Shown here: in pieces, positions 27,010 to 35,532 of the stretch
Layout of the letters: every line of letters starts with the position of its first letter
How positions within the stretch are numbered: position 1 is the first letter of the stretch
NCBI GenBank assembly: GCA_029262575.1
Contig: JAJCZC010000039.1
Coordinates: 19,022-83,021 of the forward strand
Direction of reading: 5' to 3'
Source of the DNA: Candidatus Babelota bacterium
GTDB lineage: Bacteria > Babelota > Babeliae > Babelales > Vermiphilaceae
DNA length: 64,000 nt
Notes under the pieces: generated by a model
Database searches by the model: none
Seen by the model: the letters and a program-made list of their open reading frames with translations, nothing else
Told to the model about the DNA's origin: nothing
Position numbers and translations under genes: made by a program

Positions 27010-27069
27010 TGCTAAACTTGCACGCAAAGTTGCACGATTATTGCCGGTTGCGGTGATCAAGGGTGGGTA
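27010..27069 (+). pseudogene. 3'-end fragment of rtcB
   Basis: A 60-base copy of the rtcB end (compare 23968-24027). In the last 17 codons the protein ARKVARLLPVAVIKGG is unchanged while GCG/GCA, GTA/GTG, ATT/ATC and GGA/GGG differ silently and the stop is TAA instead of TGA. It lacks any 5' part or start codon. It sits just beyond the ankyrin gene and 15 bases before the stop of the LRR gene at 27085. Confidence 0.9.
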
Positions 27070-27084
27070 ATAATGGTAGGGGCT

Positions 27085-27975
27085 TTAGGAGTTTTTTTTG
27101 TTTATTTTGCCATTCATGATGGTAAAGGTCGCAAAGCGTTTATATGTATCGTTGCTCCAGTGATGTATTGTCACAGCATCGATACTATCAAATAGGGCCA
27201 ACCATTTTATGAGGGCTGATACATTTTGATCAAAGCCGTTTTTTAAATCATTTGTATGGGCGATAGTTCGAGTGTAGCTTGTATCAGCGCTTATATTTTT
27301 TAATCCGATTTTGCGCAGAGCATCTAGTAGATATGTTTTCCGATTGGCAAACTGCATGATGTGTATCTTATATCTGTATTGATAGTCTTGATCTGTGCAG
27401 ATCAAATAACAATTTTTTGACAGTTGTTTGCGTATAGCTTCGATGGCATGAGGTGAGAGCCTGTTTCCATTTAGGTACACAACCCGGAGGTTTTTAGATA
27501 ATGCTTCATCTTCAATCGTTTCGATGAGGTTATTTTGCAAATCAAGATATTTTAAATTGTTGGATAAGCTGTTTTTTTTGATAATGCGCATGTTGTTATT
27601 CGCAATAAATAGCCCTTGAAGCGTTGGCGGTAATGCGTTAGGTTCAATGCTTGAGATCTCGTTGTCAGCTAAGTTGAGAACATTTAAATTTCCGAGGAAT
27701 ATTCCATCTTCAATCTTGGTTATATGATTGCCTGTTGCGCTTATATGCTCAACGGCCCGTGTGTTTTTTAGGCCTTTCAGACTTGTTAAGTTACGGTTGT
27801 TGAGGCCGCACATACCAAAGGTAATGCTGTCATAGTCAAGTTCTTTTTGGTCTAACAGATCGAGAACGGATTTTTTTGTGTGCGAAGATGAGCTTTGATG
27901 TGATGATGAAGTTTGATTAGAGCTACAACATATGGGTAATGCATATAAGCCGATACATATAATTGTTTTTAGCAT
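27085..27975 (-). CDS. exported leucine-rich-repeat protein (family member 1)
   Basis: 296 residues: signal peptide about 1-18, a serine-rich linker, leucine-rich repeats at about 60-185 (units such as NLNVLNLADNEISSIEP and NLKYLDLQNNLIETIED), then a distinct C-terminal domain of about 100 residues beginning near YKIHIMQFAN and ending ATFTIMNGKINKK. The same C-terminal domain recurs in the neighbours at 28649 and 29172. LRR proteins bind partner proteins; a host target is plausible but unproven. Confidence 0.85.
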   Translation of the reverse strand: MLKTIICIGLYALPICCSSNQTSSSHQSSSSHTKKSVLDLLDQKELDYDSITFGMCGLNNRNLTSLKGLKNTRAVEHISATGNHITKIEDGIFLGNLNVLNLADNEISSIEPNALPPTLQGLFIANNNMRIIKKNSLSNNLKYLDLQNNLIETIEDEALSKNLRVVYLNGNRLSPHAIEAIRKQLSKNCYLICTDQDYQYRYKIHIMQFANRKTYLLDALRKIGLKNISADTSYTRTIAHTNDLKNGFDQNVSALIKWLALFDSIDAVTIHHWSNDTYKRFATFTIMNGKINKKNS

Positions 27976-28034
27976 GAACTTTCCACTTAGGGCAATCTTT
28001 TATGCTTAGAGTATATGCATGCATTGTTTTTTAT

Positions 28035-28064
28035 CAATAAAAGAAGGAGCCGCATTGTGGGCTC
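28035..28064 (-). terminator. terminator of the 28077 gene
   Basis: GGAGCC (28046-28051) pairs with GGCTCC (28059-28064) and on the minus strand is followed by CTTCTTTTATTG. It lies 13 bases past the stop of the 28077-28391 gene. Confidence 0.65.
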
Positions 28065-28076
28065 CCTAATCTTTTC

Positions 28077-28391
28077 TTATTGTCCACGCAAATGTGGTGG
28101 AACGATGCCCGTTTGTGGGCCATATTGTGATGGGTATGCACTAGAGCTTATTGGTGTATAATTAGGAGGCAGCTTCCTTAGTCCAAGTGTGGAAGCTTGA
28201 GGAATGACAAATTGAGATGTTCCTACCGGTTGTTGATATAATTGAAGGCATTGTTCAAATTCGGCCGTTCCTTGTTTATAGCCTTTATGGGTGCAAATTC
28301 CAATTGGACTATTTGCAGCAACCTTTAATGCCATTAGTCCTGCAGTTGAGCTTAACAGTGCTAAGGCGCAAAGCGCTTTTAAAAATTTCAT
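28077..28391 (-). CDS. small exported Pro/Tyr-rich protein
   Basis: 104 residues with a signal peptide (about 1-21) and AAGGAG before the ATG. The mature part has two cysteines (GICTHKG, EQCLQLY), which could form a disulfide, followed by a Pro, Ser and Tyr-rich tail ending PPHLRGQ. No family recognised. It sits between two LRR-family genes and has its own terminator, so it is an independent unit. Confidence 0.68.
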   Translation of the reverse strand: MKFLKALCALALLSSTAGLMALKVAANSPIGICTHKGYKQGTAEFEQCLQLYQQPVGTSQFVIPQASTLGLRKLPPNYTPISSSAYPSQYGPQTGIVPPHLRGQ

Positions 28392-28601
28392 AACGTTCTC
28401 CTTTGTTATGGTTAATTAAACGGTTAGACTTCCTTCTTTTTTTCATAATAGTATTTAAATGTGGGGGCATGTAAGGGTTTTATGAAAAAACATTAGGGCT
28501 ATTGCTTAATAAGCATCGAATTCATAGGTGTTTTACAGAGAAGAGAAACGTTTTTATTTTTATCTAAAAATAGATCATTATAGCTTTTATTTTAGTAAGT
28601 G

Positions 28602-28632
28602 TTTCAATAATGCTCGGTAGGTATTATTGAAA
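28602..28632. repeat. 10-bp inverted repeat in the LRR cluster
   Basis: TTTCAATAAT (28602-28611) and ATTATTGAAA (28623-28632) form a perfect stem around an 11-base loop, 17 bases past the stop of the 28649 gene. There is no clear T-run, so a terminator role is weak. Confidence 0.4.
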
Positions 28633-28648
28633 GTGTAAATAGGTAAAA

Positions 28649-29047
28649 TCAATGGTTGTTGTTTTTAGAGACTTTGCCGTTAATGATGGTAAAGCCTTGC
28701 AGGCATTTATATTGATTGTTTTGGTTTAGGCCATAAGTTATTACTGCGTCAATCGTATCAACTTCAGCAAAACGTGAAAGGAGGATTGGTAGATTATGAT
28801 CAAACTTTTTTTGTGAAACATTCGTATAGGCTGTTATGGTCACGCAATCAGTTGTTGTTGTTGTTGTTATGCTTTTTAGGTTTATTTTTTGTAGTGCATT
28901 ACGGATATCAATTTTGTTACCATATTGTCGGATGTTGATTTTGTAAGAATATAATTCTCGTTGTGCTGATAAATAGGCGGTGTTATTCGATGAGCAAAAT
29001 AATGGTGAAAATGAACACAAGCTTAGAAGGGCAATTTTTTTGAACAT
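28649..29047 (-). CDS. exported protein, stand-alone C-terminal domain of the LRR family
   Basis: 132 residues: a signal peptide (about 1-19) then directly a domain matching the C-terminal part of the flanking LRR proteins (YSYKINIRQYGNK, IRNALQKINLKSI, DTIDAVITYG, GFTIINGKVSKNN). The repeats are entirely missing. It could be a deletion product of an LRR copy or an ancestral form. A threonine run TTTTTTD occurs where the neighbours have ordinary sequence, encoded by a simple triplet repeat. Intact and probably expressed. Confidence 0.72.
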   Translation of the reverse strand: MFKKIALLSLCSFSPLFCSSNNTAYLSAQRELYSYKINIRQYGNKIDIRNALQKINLKSITTTTTTDCVTITAYTNVSQKKFDHNLPILLSRFAEVDTIDAVITYGLNQNNQYKCLQGFTIINGKVSKNNNH

Positions 29048-29171
29048 GTTTTTCCTGCATAAAGATTTATATTGTATAATGTAAGTGTTACAAAAAAAAA
29101 TTTTTTGTCTATATGGAAATAGTTCCGTGGTGGTGTCGAGTTGGTATTAGTTTAGGTCTACATGTGTAACG

Positions 29172-30058
29172 TTAACTTTTGTTGTTTTTAGAGATTTTAC
29201 CATTGATAATAGTAAAGGCTTGTAGGCGTTTATATGCATCTTTTTGCCAGTGATGCATGGTGACTGCGTCAATACAATCAATTGTGGCCAGCCACTCCAT
29301 GAGGAATGGCATATTTTCAGCGAATCTCTCCTTTGGGACATCCGCATAAGCTATAGTGCGTACATAGCCCCTATCTGCACTTACGTTTTTCATGCCTATC
29401 TTGCTTAGTTCATCTATTAGATATGCTTTTGAGCTAGCAAACTGTATAATGTGCAATTTATACTTATATTGATAATCCTGGTCTTGAGCAAACAGGAAGC
29501 AATCTTTTGGTAGTTGTTTGCGTATAGCTTGGATGGCATGAGGTGAAAGCTTATTTCCTTGAAAATATACAGAGCGAAGGTTTTTTGGAAGTGCGCCATC
29601 TTCTATTTCTTCTATTTGGTTATTTTGTAGGTCTAGATATTTTAAATTTTTGGGTAAAGTGTTTCTTTTGATGATTTTCATTTGATTGTTTGATAAAAAA
29701 GACCTTTAAGCTTTTGTGATAATGCACCTGATTCAATATATGAAATCTTGTTATTCGCAAGGTTGAGGAGTTCCAAGTTGGTTGATAACCTGCGAGCTTT
29801 AATCTCTGTTATATGATTATTTGTTGCGCTTAAATGTGTGATGTAGTTGACGTTTTGTATGCCGTTTAGGTCCGTTATATCTTTGTTATTTAAATCGTAC
29901 TGTTCGAATGTGAGAAAGTTGGCATTAATTTCTTTACGATCTAGCATGTACCCTATAGATTTATAGGGTGTTTTCTTTGATGTTAAAACATTGGTACTGC
30001 TGGATGCGCCGAATATAGGCGATAAATAAAAACTGATAAATAGAATGTTTTTTAGCAT
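29172..30058 (-). pseudogene. exported LRR protein (family member 3), frameshifted
   Basis: Two overlapping frames, 29678-30058 and 29172-29681, together rebuild a paralogue of the 27085 protein: signal peptide, LRRs, then the shared C-terminal domain. The break follows KLKGLF. Adding one T to the run of six T at 29695-29700 (minus strand) restores LSNNQMKIIKRN in line with the paralogue. It may be a real inactivation, a phase-variable tract or a sequencing slip. The downstream half has an internal ATG but no signal peptide. AAGGA precedes the first ATG. Confidence 0.8.
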
Positions 30059-30245
30059 GCACGATCCTTTATGGATAATTTTTATTCAGATCATACACGT
30101 TGTTTGTCTGTTTTGTCGATAAATGACCAAATAATAAGAATCTCAATTTTTTATCAAACTATTGCTTTTTTATCCGCCAGGTTGGTAACATAATGGTGTG
30201 GATGTAAATAATTGATAAGTGTTACATAAGTATAGGATATATATT

Positions 30246-31175
30246 ATGAAGAGAACGATTGCCTTATTTTTATTTTTAGGTGTAGCGCAAAATGCGCTTG
30301 GAGCAGCTAATAATCAACCGAAAAAAAATAGTGAAACTATTTCTAAATGGCCCTTTACTATAGAAGTTTTCAATGTAGGTAGCCAATATGAAATAGAATT
30401 TCAATATAAAAAAAAGAGTGAACAAGGCTGGACAAAGGATATTATACCCCCAAGATCAAGGCATTTTTTAATTGCCAATGAAATTCAACCTGTTGTGCGT
30501 TTTAAAGCTATAGAGAAACTCGGCGTAATCGGAACACTACCAACAACCGAATTTGACTTCTCAAAGAAGCAAGTGGTTAAAACCATGAATATCATAACCG
30601 GAGCGGTTTCGAAGGACTTTTTTGAAGATAAACTTATTCCAGATTCTAGGTGGGAAAATCTCGATGGACGCTATAGGCTTTTGTTGGATTATCCTTCTCG
30701 ATATAGTTGGAAATTAGAGGGAGAATTAAAATGGAAATGGGAAAAAGAAGTTATATACTCTGATCGTAGGCCTTTTCGAGTAAAAACAGATCTTGTTCGA
30801 GTAAAAAGAGATCTTGAGCTTGAAACAACAAAACTGCTTAAAATTTTGAACGTTAAAAAAGTTTTTCCTGGAAAATGGGGCGAATTTATAACAGGCGAAT
30901 TTATAGCATATGAATATCTAAAGGAAAAAGAAGAAGATCCAAATCTAGAAAATATACGTGTTCAATTCGCTCTTATGCTACGTGCTCAAGCCGCTCTTAT
31001 ACTTGGAGTAGATGAAGATGCTGACTTTAAAGTTAAAAGGAAAGCGTATTTCAAATTGGCTCACAAATGGCATCCTGATAGAAACAAATCACCCGAAGCT
31101 GGACAAGTCTTTAAATTGATTAATCATGCTTATCAAATCTTAGAAAAAGACAACAGTACAAAAGATGGTAATTAA
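30246..31175 (+). CDS. exported protein with C-terminal J domain
   Basis: 309 residues from the ATG at 30246 (AGGA eight bases upstream); the longer frame from 30219 is less likely. A signal peptide of about 20 residues ends in LGAAN. Residues 25-245 are unrecognised and rich in aromatic and charged residues. Residues about 250-305 are a J domain with ALILGVDEDAD, a basic helix KRKAYFKLAHKW, the HPD motif in WHPDRNKSPEAG near 275, and VFKLINHAYQIL. J domains stimulate Hsp70 ATPase. On an exported protein this points to recruiting a periplasmic or host Hsp70 (inference). Confidence 0.82.
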   Translation: MKRTIALFLFLGVAQNALGAANNQPKKNSETISKWPFTIEVFNVGSQYEIEFQYKKKSEQGWTKDIIPPRSRHFLIANEIQPVVRFKAIEKLGVIGTLPTTEFDFSKKQVVKTMNIITGAVSKDFFEDKLIPDSRWENLDGRYRLLLDYPSRYSWKLEGELKWKWEKEVIYSDRRPFRVKTDLVRVKRDLELETTKLLKILNVKKVFPGKWGEFITGEFIAYEYLKEKEEDPNLENIRVQFALMLRAQAALILGVDEDADFKVKRKAYFKLAHKWHPDRNKSPEAGQVFKLINHAYQILEKDNSTKDGN

Positions 31176-31489
31176 TAACTAAATAAATGGGTGAGCATCA
31201 TTATGCTCACCTCGAAAATCAAGCAAGAATTTGACTAGAGTTTGTTTTTTGCCTCAAGCCTTGTTTTCTCAAATTTTAACGTTATTTCTCAAAGTCACAT
31301 CTTTACATAAATGCTTAAAAGGGTGTTCCCTGAAAAGCACCTATAAATTCGAAGTTATCCACTCAATTCCCCTGTTTTTCATTTAAAGACTTGTTTTTTT
31401 TATTTTCAATTTGCAATACTGATGTTAAGTGGGTTTATTAAACCCTTATATTGTAGGTATGATTTTTTAATTAAAAAAAAGGAAAGAAG
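31176..31489. other. 314-bp intergenic region with one hairpin
   Basis: GGTGAGCAT (31190-31198) pairs with ATGCTCACC (31203-31211), a nine-base-pair stem just after the J-domain gene, without a T-run; it may stabilise or end the transcript. The rest, to the AAGGA before 31490, is AT-rich with no supported gene. Confidence 0.5.
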
Positions 31490-32983
31490 GTGTTCAAAGA
31501 GATTAAAAACAGTGCTATATGGGCTTGCGCCTTTGTATTATTGACCTTTAATTTGCATGGTAATAGTGGAAAAATAACAATTATTAATAAAGCATCAGTT
31601 CCGATTGAAGTGTCGGGAAGAAAGCAAATTGGCATTAATCCGCCAACTTTTGCAAAATTTGAACAAAATACAACGATAGAATCTAATGCACAATTGAATC
31701 TAGGTGACTTTACCTTATTGCTGGACTTGAAAGTTCGTAGGGAATCAGGCAAGGAATCGTGTTATAATGTTATGCAATTACCTACATTTGAAAACCAAAA
31801 AGGGCATCAAGGCGATGATCTAACGGTTACTATTTCTCTCAAGAAGGCTCGTTGGTTTTGGTCAAAAGACACATTTACCGTTTCATATAATTGGTCGCGC
31901 CCGGCTATAAATTCAGATCAACAAACTATTAAAAAAATAGATCGCCCTTATTGGAATGATATCACTCATCTGAAGCGCTCTACTTTTAATCAACATCAAG
32001 CGCCTTATATACGTCGTGTTTATTATTTTGATAAGAATAATAATAACCCAGTCCAAGAAAAACTTTTGAATAAACCTCGCCAAGTGTTATTTTCAATTCA
32101 TGGTACTTTTGCTCGAGAAAGCAAAGAATTTTATGATCCTGATGATAAAACATTTGAAAATATATTAGCCTATGCTGAATCACTCGGTAATTCAGTTGAA
32201 GTTGTTGCGCTTGAATGGACAGGTAAAAATGCAGCAACTGATCGTATAGGTGCAGGGCAATTTTTGGCAGGACTGATGAATGATTATTATAATGATCGTC
32301 AAAAATATTTAAGCCTAAACACTATTTCGCATAGTCATGGTGGCAATGTTGTAAATGCAGCAACACATAGCATATCTCGCCCACTTGATACCATTGTGAG
32401 TCTATATACACCAATCCGTACCGACATTGATTGGTTTACGCCAAACACTGCTAAATTTAAAACTCTTTATCATATTTATTCAACGTCTGATCATATACAG
32501 TTTATTGGTTCAATAAATATCTCACGACTTAATTTTTCAAACATATTAGGCGACTGGGGAGCAAGAAAAGCTCTTATATCGCAAAATAATAATGCACAAG
32601 GCGATGGTGGAAAAATATATAACATTCGAGTTGAGTTTACTGGTATTAGCCCTGCCCACGTGAACAAAGAGGCGGTTGTGGGCTATCTGCCACAACTTCT
32701 TTGGTATATTAATCATACTTACAAAATCAACTATGACCTTGATGCCGATATAGATCCAACAAATAAAGAAATCCTTGTTTCGATTCGACATTCGGTAAGT
32801 CCTTCAATAATTAATAGTCAAGAAGCGACTCCGGAAATGAAAGAACAGGCTCAAGCAGAAACTAAAGCATCAACGGCTTCACAAGCTAAATATGTGATAA
32901 AATATCACAAGAAAATGGGCGGTAAAGGTTGGCGCGTGATCAACACGTTGCGATCAGGAAAACAAACTATTTTTGGTAATTAA
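31490..32983 (+). CDS. exported alpha/beta-hydrolase, lipase-like
   Basis: 497 residues, GTG start with AAGGA six bases before it. The signal peptide covers about 1-24. After a beta-rich N-terminal part, FSIHGTFA near residue 201 gives the oxyanion HG motif. TISHSHGGNVVN near 281 is the nucleophile elbow, with Ser in S-x-S-x-G rather than G-x-S-x-G, followed by a Gly-Gly. This layout suits a secreted esterase or lipase. Asp and His candidates further on cannot be fixed by eye. A Gln/Ala-rich segment lies near 440-465. It is 29 bases ahead of the next exported gene, suggesting one transcript. Confidence 0.72.
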   Translation: MFKEIKNSAIWACAFVLLTFNLHGNSGKITIINKASVPIEVSGRKQIGINPPTFAKFEQNTTIESNAQLNLGDFTLLLDLKVRRESGKESCYNVMQLPTFENQKGHQGDDLTVTISLKKARWFWSKDTFTVSYNWSRPAINSDQQTIKKIDRPYWNDITHLKRSTFNQHQAPYIRRVYYFDKNNNNPVQEKLLNKPRQVLFSIHGTFARESKEFYDPDDKTFENILAYAESLGNSVEVVALEWTGKNAATDRIGAGQFLAGLMNDYYNDRQKYLSLNTISHSHGGNVVNAATHSISRPLDTIVSLYTPIRTDIDWFTPNTAKFKTLYHIYSTSDHIQFIGSINISRLNFSNILGDWGARKALISQNNNAQGDGGKIYNIRVEFTGISPAHVNKEAVVGYLPQLLWYINHTYKINYDLDADIDPTNKEILVSIRHSVSPSIINSQEATPEMKEQAQAETKASTASQAKYVIKYHKKMGGKGWRVINTLRSGKQTIFGN

Positions 32984-33012
32984 AAATTGATAATTTAAAA
33001 AAAGGAAAATCT

Positions 33013-34314
33013 ATGAAGAAGTTACGAATAATTATAACGCTTTTTGTTTTGGTTGGCACGAATTGTTTATTTGGTGCTGCAAACTCCGATAAAATAAAGG
33101 TTGCCAAACCAAAAGGTTTAAGAAGTGTTTTTACACCAGGAACTATGTTTATTGAAATTACAGGAGCCTTCAATATAAACAACAGCATTAGAAAGGGCGT
33201 TGACGAGAACATTTTCAACCAATTAAAAACTAGTCTTAAAGAGCACAAAATTCCTAACGTGCAAGTGGAAAAGTCACTTCAAGGCGCATTTGAATTTGTG
33301 AATGAAAAAGTAAGGGATTATCACCAATTATATCAAACATTGATAGGTGAAGTAGACACTGATTGGGATATAAATCAAATAAAAAAACTTGCAAAATTAT
33401 TTAAAAATAAGCCTGATTTCGCAACCAAGCTATATGATCAGTCCGTCAAACAAGGTGACTTCAATGCTTTAGCAACAATGACACAATTCCTCAAGCAAGC
33501 AAATAATAATAAAAGCAATGCACTCTTATTGGTAATTAAATTCCCTAAATCACGAAGCATGATCCCAGTAGTTTACCGCAGGAAATTGTTAGTTGAGTTG
33601 GTTGAGCAGGATTTTCTACAATTTGAAGACCAGCGCGCAAAGCTTGGCCGAATAATACAAGAAATTAGTGCAAAAGCAAGAGAGGATAGCTCAATCTATC
33701 CTGAGCTATGGATAAAGTCAGTTCCGTGGTCAGCAAATGATATATTAAAAGGGCGTGTTCGATATGCTATTTACGAAGAATTTAGAAAAAAATTTAATTC
33801 AATTATTCAGCTTACTGATAAGCTTGAAAAATACAAACAAATGTTGTCGCTGAAAGGTGATCTAAAAAGTATTTTAGCTAGGCATAAGCATGCGAGCGAT
33901 GAGGATATCAAAATACTTATTAGCCAATTAGAGCGCTATAGGTACCAAATAGAAAACTATCGCCCTAAATTAAATCTAACATGGGGTATTTCAACATTAA
34001 CAGATTCAGCGCGCTATCAAGATCATTTAGCTGTTTCAACGGAATTATTGCAGCTTTTGCGCGAGTTATATCCATCAATCATATCAGATCTTGATTCGAG
34101 GTTACAAATGGCTGGAAAGTATAATTCGTCTGATCTATCGGTGCTTGCGCAAGCAGGCGGCTATGACGCGGTTATTTTTGGTATTATAAAAGAAGTTAAA
34201 AAAATAGAAGAAATGATAGAAAAAAAAGTAGAAGAAATAAAACATAAATCTATTGAACAAAAAATGAAGTCAATTCAATTCGATGGTGATGATAACGGTT
34301 GGGGCATTTTATAA
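33013..34314 (+). CDS. exported coiled-coil protein
   Basis: 433 residues, signal peptide about 1-22 (LFGAAN), AAGGA before the ATG. The mature protein is helical with strong heptad-like runs near 255-320 and 390-425 (KEVKKIEEMIEKKVEEIK). The C-terminal end DGDDNGWGIL is acidic. No enzyme motif was seen. It follows the lipase-like gene closely and is ended by a clear terminator, so the two likely form an operon of exported proteins. Confidence 0.72.
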   Translation: MKKLRIIITLFVLVGTNCLFGAANSDKIKVAKPKGLRSVFTPGTMFIEITGAFNINNSIRKGVDENIFNQLKTSLKEHKIPNVQVEKSLQGAFEFVNEKVRDYHQLYQTLIGEVDTDWDINQIKKLAKLFKNKPDFATKLYDQSVKQGDFNALATMTQFLKQANNNKSNALLLVIKFPKSRSMIPVVYRRKLLVELVEQDFLQFEDQRAKLGRIIQEISAKAREDSSIYPELWIKSVPWSANDILKGRVRYAIYEEFRKKFNSIIQLTDKLEKYKQMLSLKGDLKSILARHKHASDEDIKILISQLERYRYQIENYRPKLNLTWGISTLTDSARYQDHLAVSTELLQLLRELYPSIISDLDSRLQMAGKYNSSDLSVLAQAGGYDAVIFGIIKEVKKIEEMIEKKVEEIKHKSIEQKMKSIQFDGDDNGWGIL

Positions 34315-34346
34315 AAAAAGAATGACGAATCTAAAGGAAAGTAAAT

Positions 34347-34379
34347 AAGCCCTGATCATATTGGTCGGGGCTTGTTTTA
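34347..34379 (+). terminator. Rho-independent terminator
   Basis: AAGCCCTGA (34347-34355) pairs with TCGGGGCTT (34365-34373) with one G-T wobble, followed by GTTTTAT. It closes the 31490-34314 unit. Confidence 0.75.
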
Positions 34380-34412
34380 TTATGATCTGTATTTTTTGTA
34401 GTAGTTTGTACG

Positions 34413-35084
34413 TTATTTTTTAGAGCTTTCATGAGTATTGATGTTGCGTGTGGCAAACCATTTTTTCCATCGTTCTGAAATAGATTGTTTTGAGCTGACT
34501 TGAAAAATGTATGAACAATTGCATGTTTTGTTATAATCTTCTACTAATCGTTGTTGATCAGAAAATTGATTAAACAGTTTTTCATTAAAACAATTAGGCC
34601 ATTTTATGTTTTTGCATTCAACCATAGCTTGATCTGTATGAATGTCTATTTCTCGACTAATTGATCCATTTGATAGTATGTGGTGAAAACGCAAAATTTT
34701 ATGGCCGGTTTCAATAAGTTCGAGAGCTCGTTCAAGTTCATAGGAATAGCCTTTAACGATACTTTCGTGATAAGGATTGGCTGCGATATAACGTAAGGTG
34801 TTAAGATAGCCAGGAACATGAATAAGTTTATAGGAAGAAGGTATGCATTGTCCGTGTATTGCCACAGGTGTGGGCATTTGTATGAGTGCATGTATGAGTA
34901 AAAATAATGTATTGATACATGTTAATTGTTCTGCTTTGATTTTCTTTAACTCGTGTTGGAGTTCACGTTCTATTTTTGGGGATGTAGAAAAGATAGCTTG
35001 CTTTGCAAGATGTGCAATACGTGCAATATTGCAAAGGGAAGTGTGTACGAAGAAAAATACGAAGAGGGTAAACATGTGCTTCAC
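34413..35084 (-). CDS. exported protein, possible PD-(D/E)xK nuclease fold
   Basis: 223 residues with a signal peptide of about 18 residues. A helical first half is followed near 150-170 by SREIDIHTDQAMVECKNI. This is a strand with Asp, a turn, then a strand with Glu-Cys-Lys, which resembles the D...ExK core of PD-(D/E)xK nucleases. Several cysteines (CNIAR, HGQC, KWPNC, CNCSY) suggest disulfides in an oxidising compartment. The nuclease assignment is tentative. The gene is convergent with the coiled-coil gene. Confidence 0.6.
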   Translation of the reverse strand: MKHMFTLFVFFFVHTSLCNIARIAHLAKQAIFSTSPKIERELQHELKKIKAEQLTCINTLFLLIHALIQMPTPVAIHGQCIPSSYKLIHVPGYLNTLRYIAANPYHESIVKGYSYELERALELIETGHKILRFHHILSNGSISREIDIHTDQAMVECKNIKWPNCFNEKLFNQFSDQQRLVEDYNKTCNCSYIFQVSSKQSISERWKKWFATRNINTHESSKK

Positions 35085-35149
35085 AAGATATCCTTTTTTA
35101 TATCTTGTATATGTTTACCCCTTTTTTAGAGCTGGTGTAAATAGTTAAT

Positions 35150-35506
35150 TTATTTGCCCAAGTTGCTAAACGTATTCTGTTTAGCTAATTCGACCATTTT
35201 TTTGCGAAAAGCATCCTTATTTTTTTTTGGGCTTGGTAGGTCTGTAGGATCAGGTGTTGAAGGCCTGCTTTTTATTGTAGAAGATGCGTAACATTCTGGT
35301 GGTGCGTTAGGTATCGTTGTTTGCTGCTTGTTTGCTTGAATAAGGGAATCGACTTCTTCTTGTTGCATGCCTGTGTTCAATAGTGCATTACGGATTCCAA
35401 GTTCTTCCATAGTATAGGATTTGGGTTTAACGAATTCGTGGTTATCGGCCGATCCATATAAAGCGCATACGTTCAGTAATGCTAAAAGTTGTATCATTTG
35501 TTTCAT
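35150..35506 (-). CDS. small exported protein of unknown function
   Basis: 118 residues from the ATG ending at 35506, with AAGGA eight bases upstream; the start at 35542 lacks a ribosome site. A signal peptide of about 17 residues ends in YGSAD. The mature part has a short helical pair (MEELGIRNALLNTGMQQEE), a Pro/Ser/Thr-rich linker (STPDPTDLPSPKK), and a basic helical tail. It lies just after the holB-like gene, 26 bases from that stop, on the same strand. No family recognised. Confidence 0.65.
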   Translation of the reverse strand: MKQMIQLLALLNVCALYGSADNHEFVKPKSYTMEELGIRNALLNTGMQQEEVDSLIQANKQQTTIPNAPPECYASSTIKSRPSTPDPTDLPSPKKNKDAFRKKMVELAKQNTFSNLGK

Positions 35507-35532
35507 GAGGATATTCCTTGAAGGCTTAGTTG

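Noticed and set aside
28850..28870. GTT triplet run in the 28649 gene as a contingency locus
   Set aside because: The unit is three bases, so length change would not shift the frame. It only varies a threonine run.
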